Of a DNA stretch of 64,000 nucleotides, positions 25,168-32,865 are shown piece after piece (the first letter of the stretch is position 1; the number at the start of each line of letters is the position of its first letter). Source of the DNA: Arthrobacter citreus (GTDB lineage Bacteria > Actinomycetota > Actinomycetes > Actinomycetales > Micrococcaceae). The position numbers were made by a program, and so were the translations under genes. A model generated the notes under the pieces. The model did no database searches and was not told the DNA's origin. It worked only from the letters and a program-made list of their open reading frames with translations. Location of the stretch: assembly GCF_038405225.1 (NCBI RefSeq), contig NZ_CP151657.1, positions 3,224,001 to 3,288,000 on the forward strand, in the 5' to 3' direction.

Positions 25168-25773
25168 CTAGGCCGGAGAGGAACCAGTCCGGGCCTTATC
25201 CGGGCGGCCTTCCGGCGCTCCCGGAACCTGCACGTCGTTGACGTCCACGTTGACTTCGACCACCCGCAGGCCCACCAGGGATTCCACCGCCGAGTAGACG
25301 GCAGCCCGGACAGCATCGGCGATCCGGGTCAGCGGGATGCCGTACACAGCCACCAGCGTGACGTCGACCGCCACTTCGGTTTCGCCGACTTCCACGTGGA
25401 CTCCCTGCGTGGCGCTGGATCCTCCCACCGCGTCCCGGACCGCACCGAGCGCACGGCCGGAACCGGTGCCGAGCGCATAGACGCCCTCCACCGAACGGGC
25501 GGCAATGGCGGCAACCTTGGCCACGGCCTGCTCGCTGATGGCCGTCTTGCCGCCGACATTTTCCGGCAGGACACCGGATGCGGCGGCGGCTGCCTCCGCA
25601 GCTAGTGGAGCCTGCACACCCGAAGGCGCCTGCACCGGAGCGGGCGCGTGGGCCGGCGTAGGCGCCGGAGCGTGGGCCGGCGTGCGGGGAGGCATGGCGG
25701 CAGCATCCGTGGAACCGCTGACTGCCGGGGGCATGTTGGCTGGAGGAAAGTTCTGGTTCTGGGCGTCATCCAT
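25168..25773 (-). CDS. Asp23/Gls24 family envelope stress protein
   Basis: A 201-residue protein, first gene of the operon. An N-terminal Pro/Ala-rich segment with APAPTPAHAPAP repeats (about 65 residues) precedes a full Asp23 domain (residues about 70-180): GKTAISEQAVAKVAAIAARSV, then GVHVEVGETEVAVDVTLVAVYG and RVVEVNVDVNDVQVP. In Staphylococcus, Asp23 is an abundant membrane-associated cell-envelope protein induced by alkali. The ATG at 25773 lies 7 nt after a TACGCT box without a Shine-Dalgarno, suggesting a leaderless operon mRNA. Confidence 0.88.
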   Translation of the reverse strand: MDDAQNQNFPPANMPPAVSGSTDAAAMPPRTPAHAPAPTPAHAPAPVQAPSGVQAPLAAEAAAAASGVLPENVGGKTAISEQAVAKVAAIAARSVEGVYALGTGSGRALGAVRDAVGGSSATQGVHVEVGETEVAVDVTLVAVYGIPLTRIADAVRAAVYSAVESLVGLRVVEVNVDVNDVQVPGAPEGRPDKARTGSSPA

Positions 25774-25780
25774 AAGGCCC

Positions 25781-25786
25781 AGCGTA
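25781..25786 (-). promoter_or_regulatory. -10 box of a probable leaderless mRNA (Asp23 operon)
   Basis: TACGCT on the minus strand, then 7 nt and the ATG at 25773. Confidence 0.5.
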
Positions 25787-25830
25787 TCCTGCAGCCCTGG
25801 TCTGCGGGCAGGTCCGCTTCCCGACGCTGC

Positions 25831-26274
25831 TCACCGCATCCCGACCCTGCGGCCGGTCACCACGGTGGGCTGGATTCCGATAAAAACATCACGCTGCCCG
25901 CCGCCCCAGGGCTCGGCCATGCGCCGCCCCCAGAGTGTCGTCAGCAGCTCGGAGTCCACAACGGGCTCGGCCCTCCCGCTGAGCAGGACGGACCAGCCGT
26001 CCATCCGAAGCGGGTCATGGTCATCAATCTGGAAGGATGCGCTGCGGTGATCCGATCCACCGCCGAGGACGCCGTCCTGTGCGGTGCGGAAGTAGACAGC
26101 CTTGTCGTGGACAACATAGTTCACCGGGAAGACCAGCACCCGGCCGTTGTCGGAATACGCGACCCGCCCGGTTCCCTGTGCGGCCAGAAGGGTCCAGCAT
26201 TCAGTTTCGGTCAGGTCTTCGCTGCGGTGAGTCGCTGCGGTTTCCCATGCAAAATCCCGTGCATCCGTCGCCAT
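25831..26274 (-). CDS. pyridoxamine 5'-phosphate oxidase family protein
   Basis: A 147-residue split-barrel flavin-binding-type protein. Typical blocks are ECWTLLAAQGTGRVAYSDNGRVLVFPVNYVV and VYFRTAQDGVL, followed by WSVLLSGRAEPV near residue 100. The family includes FMN- or F420-binding oxidoreductases; the cofactor and substrate are not certain. Two adjacent ATGs occur at 26277 and 26274; GGAGG is best spaced for 26274. It begins just downstream of the tRNA operon terminator on the same strand, so it needs its own promoter. Confidence 0.82.
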   Translation of the reverse strand: MATDARDFAWETAATHRSEDLTETECWTLLAAQGTGRVAYSDNGRVLVFPVNYVVHDKAVYFRTAQDGVLGGGSDHRSASFQIDDHDPLRMDGWSVLLSGRAEPVVDSELLTTLWGRRMAEPWGGGQRDVFIGIQPTVVTGRRVGMR

Positions 26275-26364
26275 CATTGCCTCCGAAGTAGATTTCGGAC
26301 CAGTCAAGCGCAATGAGGGGGAATTTGGAAAGAGCTGCGGCACGGTGCCGGGACAAGACAAAGA

Positions 26365-26395
26365 AAAACCCCGAACTCGTGGAGTTCGGGGTTTT
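26365..26395 (-). terminator. intrinsic terminator of the tRNA-Glu-Asp-Phe operon
   Basis: A perfect 14-bp stem (AAAACCCCGAACTC, 26365-26378, with 26382-26395) with a 3-nt loop. On the minus strand it is followed by TTTCTTTG. It starts 4 nt past the encoded CCA of tRNA-Phe. Confidence 0.88.
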
Positions 26396-26398
26396 AGC

Positions 26399-26474
26399 TG
26401 GTGGCTCCGACCGGCGTCGATCCGGTGACCTTTCGATTTTCAGTCGAACGCTCTACCAACTGAGCTACAGAGCC
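26399..26474 (-). tRNA. tRNA-Phe (anticodon GAA)
   Basis: The minus strand folds as a standard cloverleaf: acceptor GGCTCTG paired with CGGAGCC, D-arm with AGCTCAGTTGGTAGAGC, anticodon loop CTGAAAA giving GAA, T-arm with GGATCGACGCC. The 3' CCA is encoded at 26399-26401. It is the last gene of a three-tRNA operon and is followed at once by a terminator. Confidence 0.95.
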
Positions 26475-26532
26475 GGGCATCATCGCTACCGATGATCACC
26501 GAGATCTTCCAAATCGCTTCAGAAAATCTGAG

Positions 26533-26606
26533 CGACCCTGACGGGACTCGAACCCGCGACCTCCGCCGTGACAGGGCGGCGCGCTAACCAACTGCGCTAC
26601 AGGGCC
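26533..26606 (-). tRNA. tRNA-Asp (anticodon GTC)
   Basis: Minus strand, acceptor GGCCCTG with CAGGGTC, D-arm AGCGCAGTTGGTTAGCGC, anticodon loop CTGTCAC giving GTC, T-loop GGTTCGAGTCC. CCA is not encoded. Middle gene of the Glu-Asp-Phe operon. Confidence 0.94.
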
Positions 26607-26665
26607 TTACTTTTCACGAGTGTAAACTCTACCAGCATTTCACCGGCCCGATTACCACTCATGAG

Positions 26666-26738
26666 TACCCCCAACGGGATTCGAACCCGTGCCGCCGCCG
26701 TGAAAGGGCGGTGTCCTAGGCCGCTAGACGATGGGGGC
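26666..26738 (-). tRNA. tRNA-Glu (anticodon TTC)
   Basis: Minus strand, starting GCCCCCATCG and ending GGGGGTA, with anticodon loop CTTTCAC giving TTC and T-loop GGTTCGAATCC. G1 pairs with U72, as is usual for actinobacterial tRNA-Glu. CCA is not encoded. First gene of the three-tRNA operon. Confidence 0.94.
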
Positions 26739-26807
26739 CTTTAGAACACACTGGAACGCAGCCAGATCGGAAGTTTCCGTTCGTTTGCGCCCCGGTGGAC
26801 TCATAAA

Positions 26808-26836
26808 ACTATAGGGCCTGTTGGGGAAAACAGCAA
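26808..26836 (-). promoter_or_regulatory. housekeeping promoter of the tRNA operon
   Basis: On the minus strand, TTGCTG (26836-26831), a 17-nt spacer and TATAGT (26813-26808), about 70 nt upstream of tRNA-Glu. This is the best -35/-10 pair in the window. Confidence 0.7.
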
Positions 26837-26870
26837 AACGGCTGCGGTCACCCGGCGCCACCGCTCCCGT

Positions 26871-26876
26871 TAGAGT
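26871..26876 (+). promoter_or_regulatory. -10 box of a probable leaderless mRNA (zincin gene)
   Basis: TAGAGT, 7 nt, then the GTG at 26884. No Shine-Dalgarno sequence. Divergent from the tRNA promoter about 35 nt away. Confidence 0.5.
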
Positions 26877-26883
26877 GGCTTAG

Positions 26884-27255
26884 GTGCCCATAAACATGCT
26901 TCCCGAAGACTTCGAGACCGCAGTTGATGATGCCATCGACTCCATCCCCGCTGACCTGGCGGCGGCCATGAACAACGTCGCGATTTTCATTGAGGACGAG
27001 TATGTTCCCGGGCCCGGCGAGGATCCGGAAACCGAACTCCTGGGCATCTACGACGGCACGCCGCTGACGGAACGGGATTCCTGGTGGGACGCCGGGTCAC
27101 TCCCGGACCGGATCGTTATTTTCCGCGGACCACTGATGCGGATGTGTTCCTCCAGGGAGGAGCTGGTGCGTGAAATCCGCATCACCGTTATCCATGAGGT
27201 TGCCCATCATTTCGGCATCGACGATGCCCGGCTGCATGAACTCGGCTGGGGGTAG
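26884..27255 (+). CDS. small zincin-like metallopeptidase
   Basis: A 123-residue protein of the minimal zincin family found in actinobacteria. The zinc motif HEVAHHFGID (residues about 105-114) is intact, with the catalytic Glu after the first His and a downstream Asp as third ligand. Other family blocks are IEDEYVPGPGEDPETELLG and DRIVIFRGPL. It is cytoplasmic, with no signal peptide; natural substrates are unknown. GTG 26884 sits 7 nt after a TAGAGT box; ATG 26896 is an alternative start. The cation-efflux gene follows 13 nt downstream. Confidence 0.85.
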   Translation: MPINMLPEDFETAVDDAIDSIPADLAAAMNNVAIFIEDEYVPGPGEDPETELLGIYDGTPLTERDSWWDAGSLPDRIVIFRGPLMRMCSSREELVREIRITVIHEVAHHFGIDDARLHELGWG

Positions 27256-27256
27256 C

Positions 27257-27262
27257 TAGCCT
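27257..27262 (+). promoter_or_regulatory. -10 box of a probable leaderless mRNA (cation efflux gene)
   Basis: TAGCCT, 6 nt, then ATG 27269. It starts two bases after the zincin stop codon, so the efflux gene may have its own transcript despite the short gap. Confidence 0.45.
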
Positions 27263-27268
27263 TAAGGC

Positions 27269-28198
27269 ATGGGAGATCATCACAGCCACAGCCACGGACT
27301 GCCGGCGGGCACCGCAACGGGACGTCACCGGCGCAAGCTGCTGATCGTTTTCCTCATCACCATCAGCGTGGTGTTCATCCAGGTTGCCGGCGCGCTGCTC
27401 TCCGGTTCGCTGGCCCTGCTGGCCGACGCCGGACACATGCTGTCCGACGCCGCCGGCGTTTCCATCGCCCTTCTTGCGGCGTGGATTGCCACCCGCCCGC
27501 CGACAAAGCGGCGGACGTACGGCTACCAGCGCGCCGAAGTCCTGGCCGCGCTGGCCAACGCCGTGCTGCTGATTGTCATTGCCACGGTCATTTTTGTCGA
27601 AGCCATCCGCCGCTTCGGCTCCGAACCCGAGGTGCACACCGGCCTGATGCTCGGCGCAGCGATCATCGGCGGGCTGGCCAACCTCGCCTCGCTGCTGGTG
27701 CTGCAGAGCGGCCGCAAGGAAAGCCTGAACGTGCGCGGCGCCTACCTCGAGGTCCTCGGCGACCTGCTGGGCTCGGCCGCCGTCGTCGTCTCCGCCGTGG
27801 TCATCATGCTCACCGGCTACCAGCAGGCTGACACCTGGGCATCGATCCTTATTGCCCTCATGATCCTGCCCCGCGCCTGGTCGCTGCTGAAGGAAGTCAT
27901 CGATGTGCTGCTCGAAGCCACCCCGCAGGGCGTGGACACTGAGATGATCCGCGAACACATCGTGAAGGTGGAGGGGATTTCCGACGCGCATGACATCCAC
28001 ATCTGGACCATCACCTCGGGCGTTCCCGTCTTCTCGGCCCATGTGGTGGTCGACGACGACCACCTCACCTCGGAGCGGATGGACCAGCTGCTGGACCGGC
28101 TCACGGGCTGCCTGAGCCAGCATTTTGACACCGAACACTGCACCTTCCAGCTCGAGCCCGCCAGCCACGCGGTCCATGAGGGACACCAGCACGCCTGA
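27269..28198 (+). CDS. cation diffusion facilitator (Zn/Co/Cd efflux, CzcD type)
   Basis: A 309-residue antiporter with a His-rich N-terminus (GDHHSHSHG) and six membrane helices. The transport-site motifs are present: ALLADAGHMLSDAAGV in TM2 (HxxxD) and AYLEVLGDLLGSAAVV in TM5 (a D-containing site reading EVLGD rather than HxxxD). The cytoplasmic C-terminal domain has DAHDIHIWTITSG and ends with His-rich HAVHEGHQHA. It exports divalent metal in exchange for protons. It is convergent with the universal stress gene, three nucleotides away, with no terminator between. Confidence 0.92.
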   Translation: MGDHHSHSHGLPAGTATGRHRRKLLIVFLITISVVFIQVAGALLSGSLALLADAGHMLSDAAGVSIALLAAWIATRPPTKRRTYGYQRAEVLAALANAVLLIVIATVIFVEAIRRFGSEPEVHTGLMLGAAIIGGLANLASLLVLQSGRKESLNVRGAYLEVLGDLLGSAAVVVSAVVIMLTGYQQADTWASILIALMILPRAWSLLKEVIDVLLEATPQGVDTEMIREHIVKVEGISDAHDIHIWTITSGVPVFSAHVVVDDDHLTSERMDQLLDRLTGCLSQHFDTEHCTFQLEPASHAVHEGHQHA

Positions 28199-28201
28199 GG
28201 C

Positions 28202-29227
28202 TTAGTCCTCCGGGACGGAACCGAACGCCGCGCGGTCAGCCAGCCGGGGATCATCATGGTCGGGAACCACCATGACCGGCCCCTTGGCGTGATGCAGGAC
28301 GCTTTGGCTGGTGGATCCCATCAGCATTCCCGCAAAACCGCCGCGGCCGCGCGTGCCCAGGACCAGCAGCTCCACCGAAGCCGTGCGGTTTATGAGGATC
28401 TCCGCCGGCGGGCCGTCGATCAGCTGAACGGTCATGGAAAGGTCCGGGAAATGGCTTTGCAGCCAGGCCCGGCCGGCCCGCAGCTGTTCGGAAATCTCTT
28501 CGTGCAGCGCCTCCAGATCCATGGGAGCCGGAACCCAGGCCAGCGAGCCGCTGAACGGCGGAAGGGCGCACAGAATATGAAGCGGCAGGCCCCGGTTCAC
28601 CGCCTGCTCCGCAGCGACGAGGGAAGCGGCGCGCCCCTGCTCCGACCCGTCGACGCCAACCACCACAACGTCCTCGACCGTTTGTTCGGTCGGCGCCCCC
28701 GCGGGAGGCCGAACCCCGGCTTCGGGCAGCCTTCCCGCGGTCCGCAGCGGCACCACGACGGTGGGGCATTTTGCGTGCGCGGGCAGTGCGCTGGACACCG
28801 AACCCAGCAGGCGGCCCACAAAACCGCCGCGGCCGCGCGAGCCCACAACCATCAGGTCAGCTTCTTCGGACAGTTCCAGCAGGACCGCTGCCGCGTCCCC
28901 GGTCTCGACCCGCGAAAACACTTCAATGTTGTATGCGCTGATGCGCTCCAGCGCCTTGTTGAGCACTGAGCGCGCGCCGTCGCGGATGATCGCGTCATCC
29001 ATGGTGGTGTATCCGGCGTCCATGGAAGAGGCGGCAAAAATGGGAACGGTATAGGCCGTGACCACGTGCAGCGGAGTCCTGCGGCGCTCGGCCTCCTTGG
29101 CGGCCCACACCAGGGCGCAGAGGCTTTGGTCGGATCCGTCCACTCCCACGACGATGCCCGCCGATCCCTCCAGCTTGCCGTACTCGCTCCACATTGAAGT
29201 CAAAATGCCCCACCCCTTATGGTTCAT
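28202..29227 (-). CDS. tandem-domain universal stress protein
   Basis: A 341-residue cytoplasmic protein with two Usp domains, residues about 22-165 and 185-330. Both keep the ATP-binding signature: GSRGRGGFVGRLLGSVSS with CPTVVV in the first, and GTRGRGGFAGMLMGSTSQ with GPVMVV in the second. Both also start with VVGVDGS. Such ATP-binding Usps act in dormancy and stress responses. Starts at 29227 (ATG) and 29194 (ATG) are both possible, and neither has an ideal Shine-Dalgarno. An inverted repeat upstream may be an operator. Confidence 0.92.
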   Translation of the reverse strand: MNHKGWGILTSMWSEYGKLEGSAGIVVGVDGSDQSLCALVWAAKEAERRRTPLHVVTAYTVPIFAASSMDAGYTTMDDAIIRDGARSVLNKALERISAYNIEVFSRVETGDAAAVLLELSEEADLMVVGSRGRGGFVGRLLGSVSSALPAHAKCPTVVVPLRTAGRLPEAGVRPPAGAPTEQTVEDVVVVGVDGSEQGRAASLVAAEQAVNRGLPLHILCALPPFSGSLAWVPAPMDLEALHEEISEQLRAGRAWLQSHFPDLSMTVQLIDGPPAEILINRTASVELLVLGTRGRGGFAGMLMGSTSQSVLHHAKGPVMVVPDHDDPRLADRAAFGSVPED

Positions 29228-29238
29228 TACCCGCTGCC

Positions 29239-29256
29239 GTGTTCTTCATCGAACAC
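29239..29256. promoter_or_regulatory. inverted repeat upstream of the universal stress gene
   Basis: GTGTTC, 6 nt, GAACAC. It lies 12-29 nt upstream of the start codon on the minus strand. The half-site orientation is opposite to a LexA box (GAAC-N4-GTTC), so it is a different, unassigned operator candidate. Confidence 0.3.
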
Positions 29257-29476
29257 CCGGAACAGTGCTTGTTTCGGTAGCGTACCGTGCGGACCCCCGC
29301 CGCCGTGAGGTCCACCGAAACACGCCGCCCGCAGCACTACACAGAGGTGTCCGCGACAGATAGGCTTCGGGGCATCACAACCGAAGACCGTCCCCGGGCA
29401 ACCAGGCGACGTAAATCTGCGGGAACGGAAGAGGCGCCGTCCCTGCAGCCTTGATCTATGTCAGGGGGTTGCCTCG

Positions 29477-30130
29477 GTGGGTAAAACAATGGACAGCGGT
29501 GATGACGACGCAGTGGCCCCGGCACTTGAGCCGGGTACCGAAGCGACGGCCGCCGTCGTGATCGGATGCGGGCTGACCGGCTTGGCAGTGGCAAGCGAGC
29601 TCAGCCGCCACGGCCTCGATCCCATCGTCCTGAACGGACTCCGGAAGGACACCGAGCCGGTGCACGGCCAGGTGCCGGATGCACTGACCCTCCCCGAACG
29701 CACGGAGCTGCTCCGCCTTCTGCACGGTTATGCCGCCGGGCACTCGCTGGACATCCGCCGCGGCACCCCCGCCGAGGAGCTGGGACTGCTGCGCGGTTCC
29801 GGCGGCATGAGCGTCTCCACCGCCCCCGAACCGGGCGCGGCGAAATGGATCGTGCGCACACGCAACGGAGTCCTGCTGGCCGACGCCGTGGTGCTCGCGG
29901 GCTGTGGGCAGCCGGCGCTGGTGAAGCTCATCCGCACCCTCGGTTTCGCGGCGGGCGCGGAACTGCGCAATGCCCTGCGTCACGCCGGGCTCTATATCGT
30001 TGGCGCCGGCGAGGCGCTGACCGCGCCAACCCGGGAACTCGTGCGCCAGGCAAAGCGGGCCGGCCAGGAAGTTGCTGCCCGCAACGCAATGCTCGACGGC
30101 GCTTCCGTCCTGCGTTACGGCACCGGATAG
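29477..30130 (+). CDS. short FAD/NAD(P)-binding Rossmann protein
   Basis: A 217-residue protein with an N-terminal dinucleotide-binding fold (AAVVIGCGLTGLAVASEL, residues about 25-42). It ends with the second typical element GLYIVGAGEALTAPTRELVRQAKRAGQEVA, as in flavoprotein oxidoreductases. The middle is shorter than in complete FAD-dependent enzymes (normally 300-450 residues), so it may bind only one cofactor or need a partner. GTG 29477 has CAGGGGG upstream. The function is unknown. It is monocistronic and divergent from the universal stress gene. Confidence 0.65.
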   Translation: MGKTMDSGDDDAVAPALEPGTEATAAVVIGCGLTGLAVASELSRHGLDPIVLNGLRKDTEPVHGQVPDALTLPERTELLRLLHGYAAGHSLDIRRGTPAEELGLLRGSGGMSVSTAPEPGAAKWIVRTRNGVLLADAVVLAGCGQPALVKLIRTLGFAAGAELRNALRHAGLYIVGAGEALTAPTRELVRQAKRAGQEVAARNAMLDGASVLRYGTG

Positions 30131-30323
30131 GGGCCACCGGGCAGCGCCCCGGTGCAGCAGCATCGGCAGCAGTGCAGCGTGACTCGCACACCGCTGAAAG
30201 AGATAAACCTCACTCTGAGCTCCCGCCCAAACGGCATCCGGCCCCGTGGGCCCGCTAAAGGGGCGCGATAAGATCGAGGGGCGGGATTCCCCTACCTAGC
30301 CATCACCCACTCAGAGGAAAGTC

Positions 30324-31754
30324 ATGCTCAAACAAGGTTCAAAGCTGGACCGGTATTTTGAAATCTCGAAGAGGGGTTCGTCCGTCTCCCGCGAAGTAAG
30401 GGGTGGCCTGGCCACGTTCTTCGCCATGAGCTACATCGTTGTGCTGAACCCGCTGATTCTCGGCGGAGAGGACGGGGTAGGCAACACGCTGTCAGCGCCT
30501 GCCGTCGCTGCCGCCACCGCACTCGTTGCCGGAGTGCTGACCGTCATCATGGGCGCCTGGGCCAAGCATCCTTTTGCCATGGCCACCGGCCTGGGCGTTA
30601 ACGCCTTTGTTGCCGCGACCGTTGCCACCAATCCGGGCCTGACCTGGCCTGACGTCATGGGCCTGATCCTCCTTTCCGGCGTCACCATGTTCATCCTGGT
30701 GCTCACCGGATTCCGGACCGCGGTCTTCAAGGCGGTTCCCGCCAGCCTGAAGACAGCCATCGTGGCGGGCATTGGCCTCTTTATTGCCATGCTCGGGTTC
30801 GTCAACGCCGGCTTCATCCGCCGGATACCCGATGAGGCGGGCACCACCGTTCCGCTGGAACTGGGCGTCGGAGGCCAGCTGCTGGGCTGGCCCAGCCTGG
30901 TCTTCGTCTTCGGACTGGTCCTCACGATCGGACTGCTGGCCCGCAACGTTCGTGGTGCGATCCTCATTGGCATCGTCGCTTCCACCATCCTCTCCGTGAT
31001 CATCGAAACGGTGGCATCCCCGGGATCCCAGGGTGCCGGCGTGGCCACCGGTTGGTCGCTGGTTACCCCGAGCATGCCCGAATGGGCGGCACCCGATCTC
31101 TCCCTGCTGGGGCAGGTCAGTGTCTTTGGATCCTTCCAAACCCTCGGCGTCGTCGCCGCATCCCTGCTGGCCTTCGTGATCCTGCTGAGCATCTTCTTCG
31201 ACGCCATGGGCACCATGGTGGGGCTGGCCACTTCGGCCGGATCCATCGACAAGGACGGCAACATTCCGAACGTGGACCGCGTGCTCCTGGTCGATGCCGC
31301 CGGTGCCGTTGTCGGCGGTGCAGCCGGCGTCTCGTCCAACCAGATCTATGTGGAGTCCGGATCCGGCATTGCCGAGGGCGCCCGGACCGGCCTGGCGTCG
31401 GTGGTTACCGGCCTGCTGTTCATCGTGGCCATGTTCCTGACCCCGCTGATCTATCTGGTGCCGTTTGAGGCCGTGGCCCCGGCGCTGGTGGTTGTGGGTT
31501 ACCTCATGGTGTCCCAGGTCGGCAAGATCGACTGGAACGACATCGGTATCGCCATTCCTGCCTTCCTGACGATCGCCCTGATGCCGTTCACGTACTCGAT
31601 CGCCAACGGCCTCGGTGCCGGCTTCATCACCTTCGCCCTGATCCGTCTCTTCCAGGGCCGCGGCAAGGAAGTACACCCGCTGATGTGGGTTGTCGCCGCA
31701 GCCTTCGTGCTGTTCTTCTCCGTGGGGGCAATTTCCTCAGCCCTCGGCGTCTAG
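30324..31754 (+). CDS. NCS2 family purine permease (AzgA-like)
   Basis: A 476-residue transporter of adenine, guanine and hypoxanthine type, proton-coupled, in the cytoplasmic membrane. The opening block RGGLATFFAMSYIVVLNPLIL is characteristic of AzgA, as are ATGLGVNAFVA, FFDAMGTMVGLAT and GVSSNQIYVESGSGIAEGARTGL. About 12-14 membrane segments are predicted by hydrophobicity. GAGGAAAG precedes the ATG at 30324, and TAAGAT at 30269-30274 may be its -10. It ends at a strong bidirectional terminator. Confidence 0.92.
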   Translation: MLKQGSKLDRYFEISKRGSSVSREVRGGLATFFAMSYIVVLNPLILGGEDGVGNTLSAPAVAAATALVAGVLTVIMGAWAKHPFAMATGLGVNAFVAATVATNPGLTWPDVMGLILLSGVTMFILVLTGFRTAVFKAVPASLKTAIVAGIGLFIAMLGFVNAGFIRRIPDEAGTTVPLELGVGGQLLGWPSLVFVFGLVLTIGLLARNVRGAILIGIVASTILSVIIETVASPGSQGAGVATGWSLVTPSMPEWAAPDLSLLGQVSVFGSFQTLGVVAASLLAFVILLSIFFDAMGTMVGLATSAGSIDKDGNIPNVDRVLLVDAAGAVVGGAAGVSSNQIYVESGSGIAEGARTGLASVVTGLLFIVAMFLTPLIYLVPFEAVAPALVVVGYLMVSQVGKIDWNDIGIAIPAFLTIALMPFTYSIANGLGAGFITFALIRLFQGRGKEVHPLMWVVAAAFVLFFSVGAISSALGV

Positions 31755-31795
31755 GCACGGTTCAGGTTATGGCCTGAGCATGACCGGCACAGCAA

Positions 31796-31832
31796 AAAAG
31801 CCGTCCGAAGCACTGCGCTTCGGACGGCTTTT
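31796..31832. terminator. bidirectional intrinsic terminator (purine permease / spermidine-synthase-like)
   Basis: A perfect 16-bp stem (AAAAGCCGTCCGAAGC, 31796-31811, with 31817-31832) with a 5-nt loop and U-tracts in both directions, between convergent genes. Confidence 0.88.
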
Positions 31833-31867
31833 GGTGCCTGCGGAACCGGGGTCTGGTCCGGATCGGC

Positions 31868-32734
31868 TCATGCCGCCTGGGCGTCGGTGAGCGGATGCGT
31901 CCCTGCGGCAAAGGCCCGGACCTTGGCGTCATCCCACAAATGGGCGGGAACTCCGCCGCCCAGCAGGGTCCGCGGCAGCGAAGGATGCCCGGCAAAGGGC
32001 AGGTCACTGCCGGCAATGATCATGTTGCCGTACCGCCGGCCCTTGAGCATGGCGGGATCGGCAACAATGGCGGTGTGCGCAAACACCGAGCACACTGCCG
32101 CGGCTTCGCGCCGTGCACCCTTCAGATCCGGAGTGTCTCCACAGTTCATGATGTACAGCCCGCCGGGTGCCAGGACGCGGGCCGCCTCGGCCGTGAACTC
32201 CAGGGTGGTCAGGGCCTGCGGCGTTTTGGCCCCCGCAAAGACATCACGGATGATCAGGTCCCGGCTGTCCTCATGCAGGGTTTGGGTGACTTCCCGGGCC
32301 TCCCCCACCCGCAGCCGCATCTGGGGTGCGCGGGGCAGGTCAAACCATGCGCGCACCAGCTCGGCCAGCCGCCCGTCCAGTTCCACAACCACCTGCCGGG
32401 CGTTGGGGTAGCCGGCGGCAAAGTACCGGGCCATGGAACAGGCGGCGCCACCCAGATGCAGCGCGCGCAGCTTCGAAGCTGGTTCCCAATGGGTGTCCAC
32501 CAGGGCAGCGATCCAGCGCATGTACTCAAAGTCGAGCTGGCGGGGATCGGCCAGGTCGATGTGCGAGCTGTGCACGCCGTTGACCTTGAGGATCCAGCCG
32601 TGGGGATTGAACTGGTCCGGCAAAAGCTCACAGGTACCGGTGTCAATGGGGAAGGTTCCGGCCACCGGTCCGGCTTCAGGTGTGCCGGCGGGATCCACGG
32701 CCGCGGGTCCCTTGCCCGGCCGCTGCCTGCCCAT
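31868..32734 (-). CDS. spermidine-synthase-like methyltransferase-fold protein
   Basis: A 288-residue soluble protein with the spermidine synthase/Rossmann methyltransferase fold. The cofactor loop is ALHLGGAACSMARYFAAGYP, followed by the acidic strand VVVELDGRLAEL. The catalytic-region strand RDLIIRDVFAGAKTPQALTT and a second cofactor loop LAPGGLYIMNCGD are also present. It lacks the membrane domain of fused synthases. Whether it uses decarboxylated SAM is unclear. The start at 32734 has no good Shine-Dalgarno but overlaps by one base (TGATG) the stop of a 24-codon upstream ORF, suggesting coupled translation. Confidence 0.8.
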   Translation of the reverse strand: MGRQRPGKGPAAVDPAGTPEAGPVAGTFPIDTGTCELLPDQFNPHGWILKVNGVHSSHIDLADPRQLDFEYMRWIAALVDTHWEPASKLRALHLGGAACSMARYFAAGYPNARQVVVELDGRLAELVRAWFDLPRAPQMRLRVGEAREVTQTLHEDSRDLIIRDVFAGAKTPQALTTLEFTAEAARVLAPGGLYIMNCGDTPDLKGARREAAAVCSVFAHTAIVADPAMLKGRRYGNMIIAGSDLPFAGHPSLPRTLLGGGVPAHLWDDAKVRAFAAGTHPLTDAQAA

Positions 32735-32808
32735 CAGGCCACCGTCCGGAGCGTCCGGACATTCCTGGCGGTGCGGGCGGCCGGGGTGCGGCTGAGCGTG
32801 GGGGTCAT
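32734..32808 (-). CDS. 24-codon upstream ORF coupled to the spermidine-synthase-like gene
   Basis: Starts ATG at 32808, 6 nt after a TAAACT box, so it would be leaderless. It encodes an Arg/Thr-rich peptide beginning MTPTLSRTPAAR and ending RTVA. Its TGA overlaps the main ATG by one base. The peptide has no recognisable domain. Ribosomes finishing here could restart on the main gene, which lacks its own Shine-Dalgarno. Too short for gene finders; no expression evidence. Confidence 0.5.
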   Translation of the reverse strand: MTPTLSRTPAARTARNVRTLRTVA

Positions 32809-32814
32809 ACCTTC

Positions 32815-32820
32815 AGTTTA
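32815..32820 (-). promoter_or_regulatory. -10 box of a probable leaderless upstream ORF
   Basis: TAAACT on the minus strand, 6 nt before ATG 32808. It is the only plausible -10 close to the spermidine-synthase-like gene. Confidence 0.45.
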
Positions 32821-32865
32821 AGCGCCGTCCGCCCGGCTTCCGGCCAGAGAGCCAGGACCGGGGAG

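Noticed and set aside
29239-29256. LexA (SOS) box upstream of the universal stress gene
   Set aside because: The half-sites are in the opposite order and spacing to the actinobacterial GAAC-N4-GTTC box.
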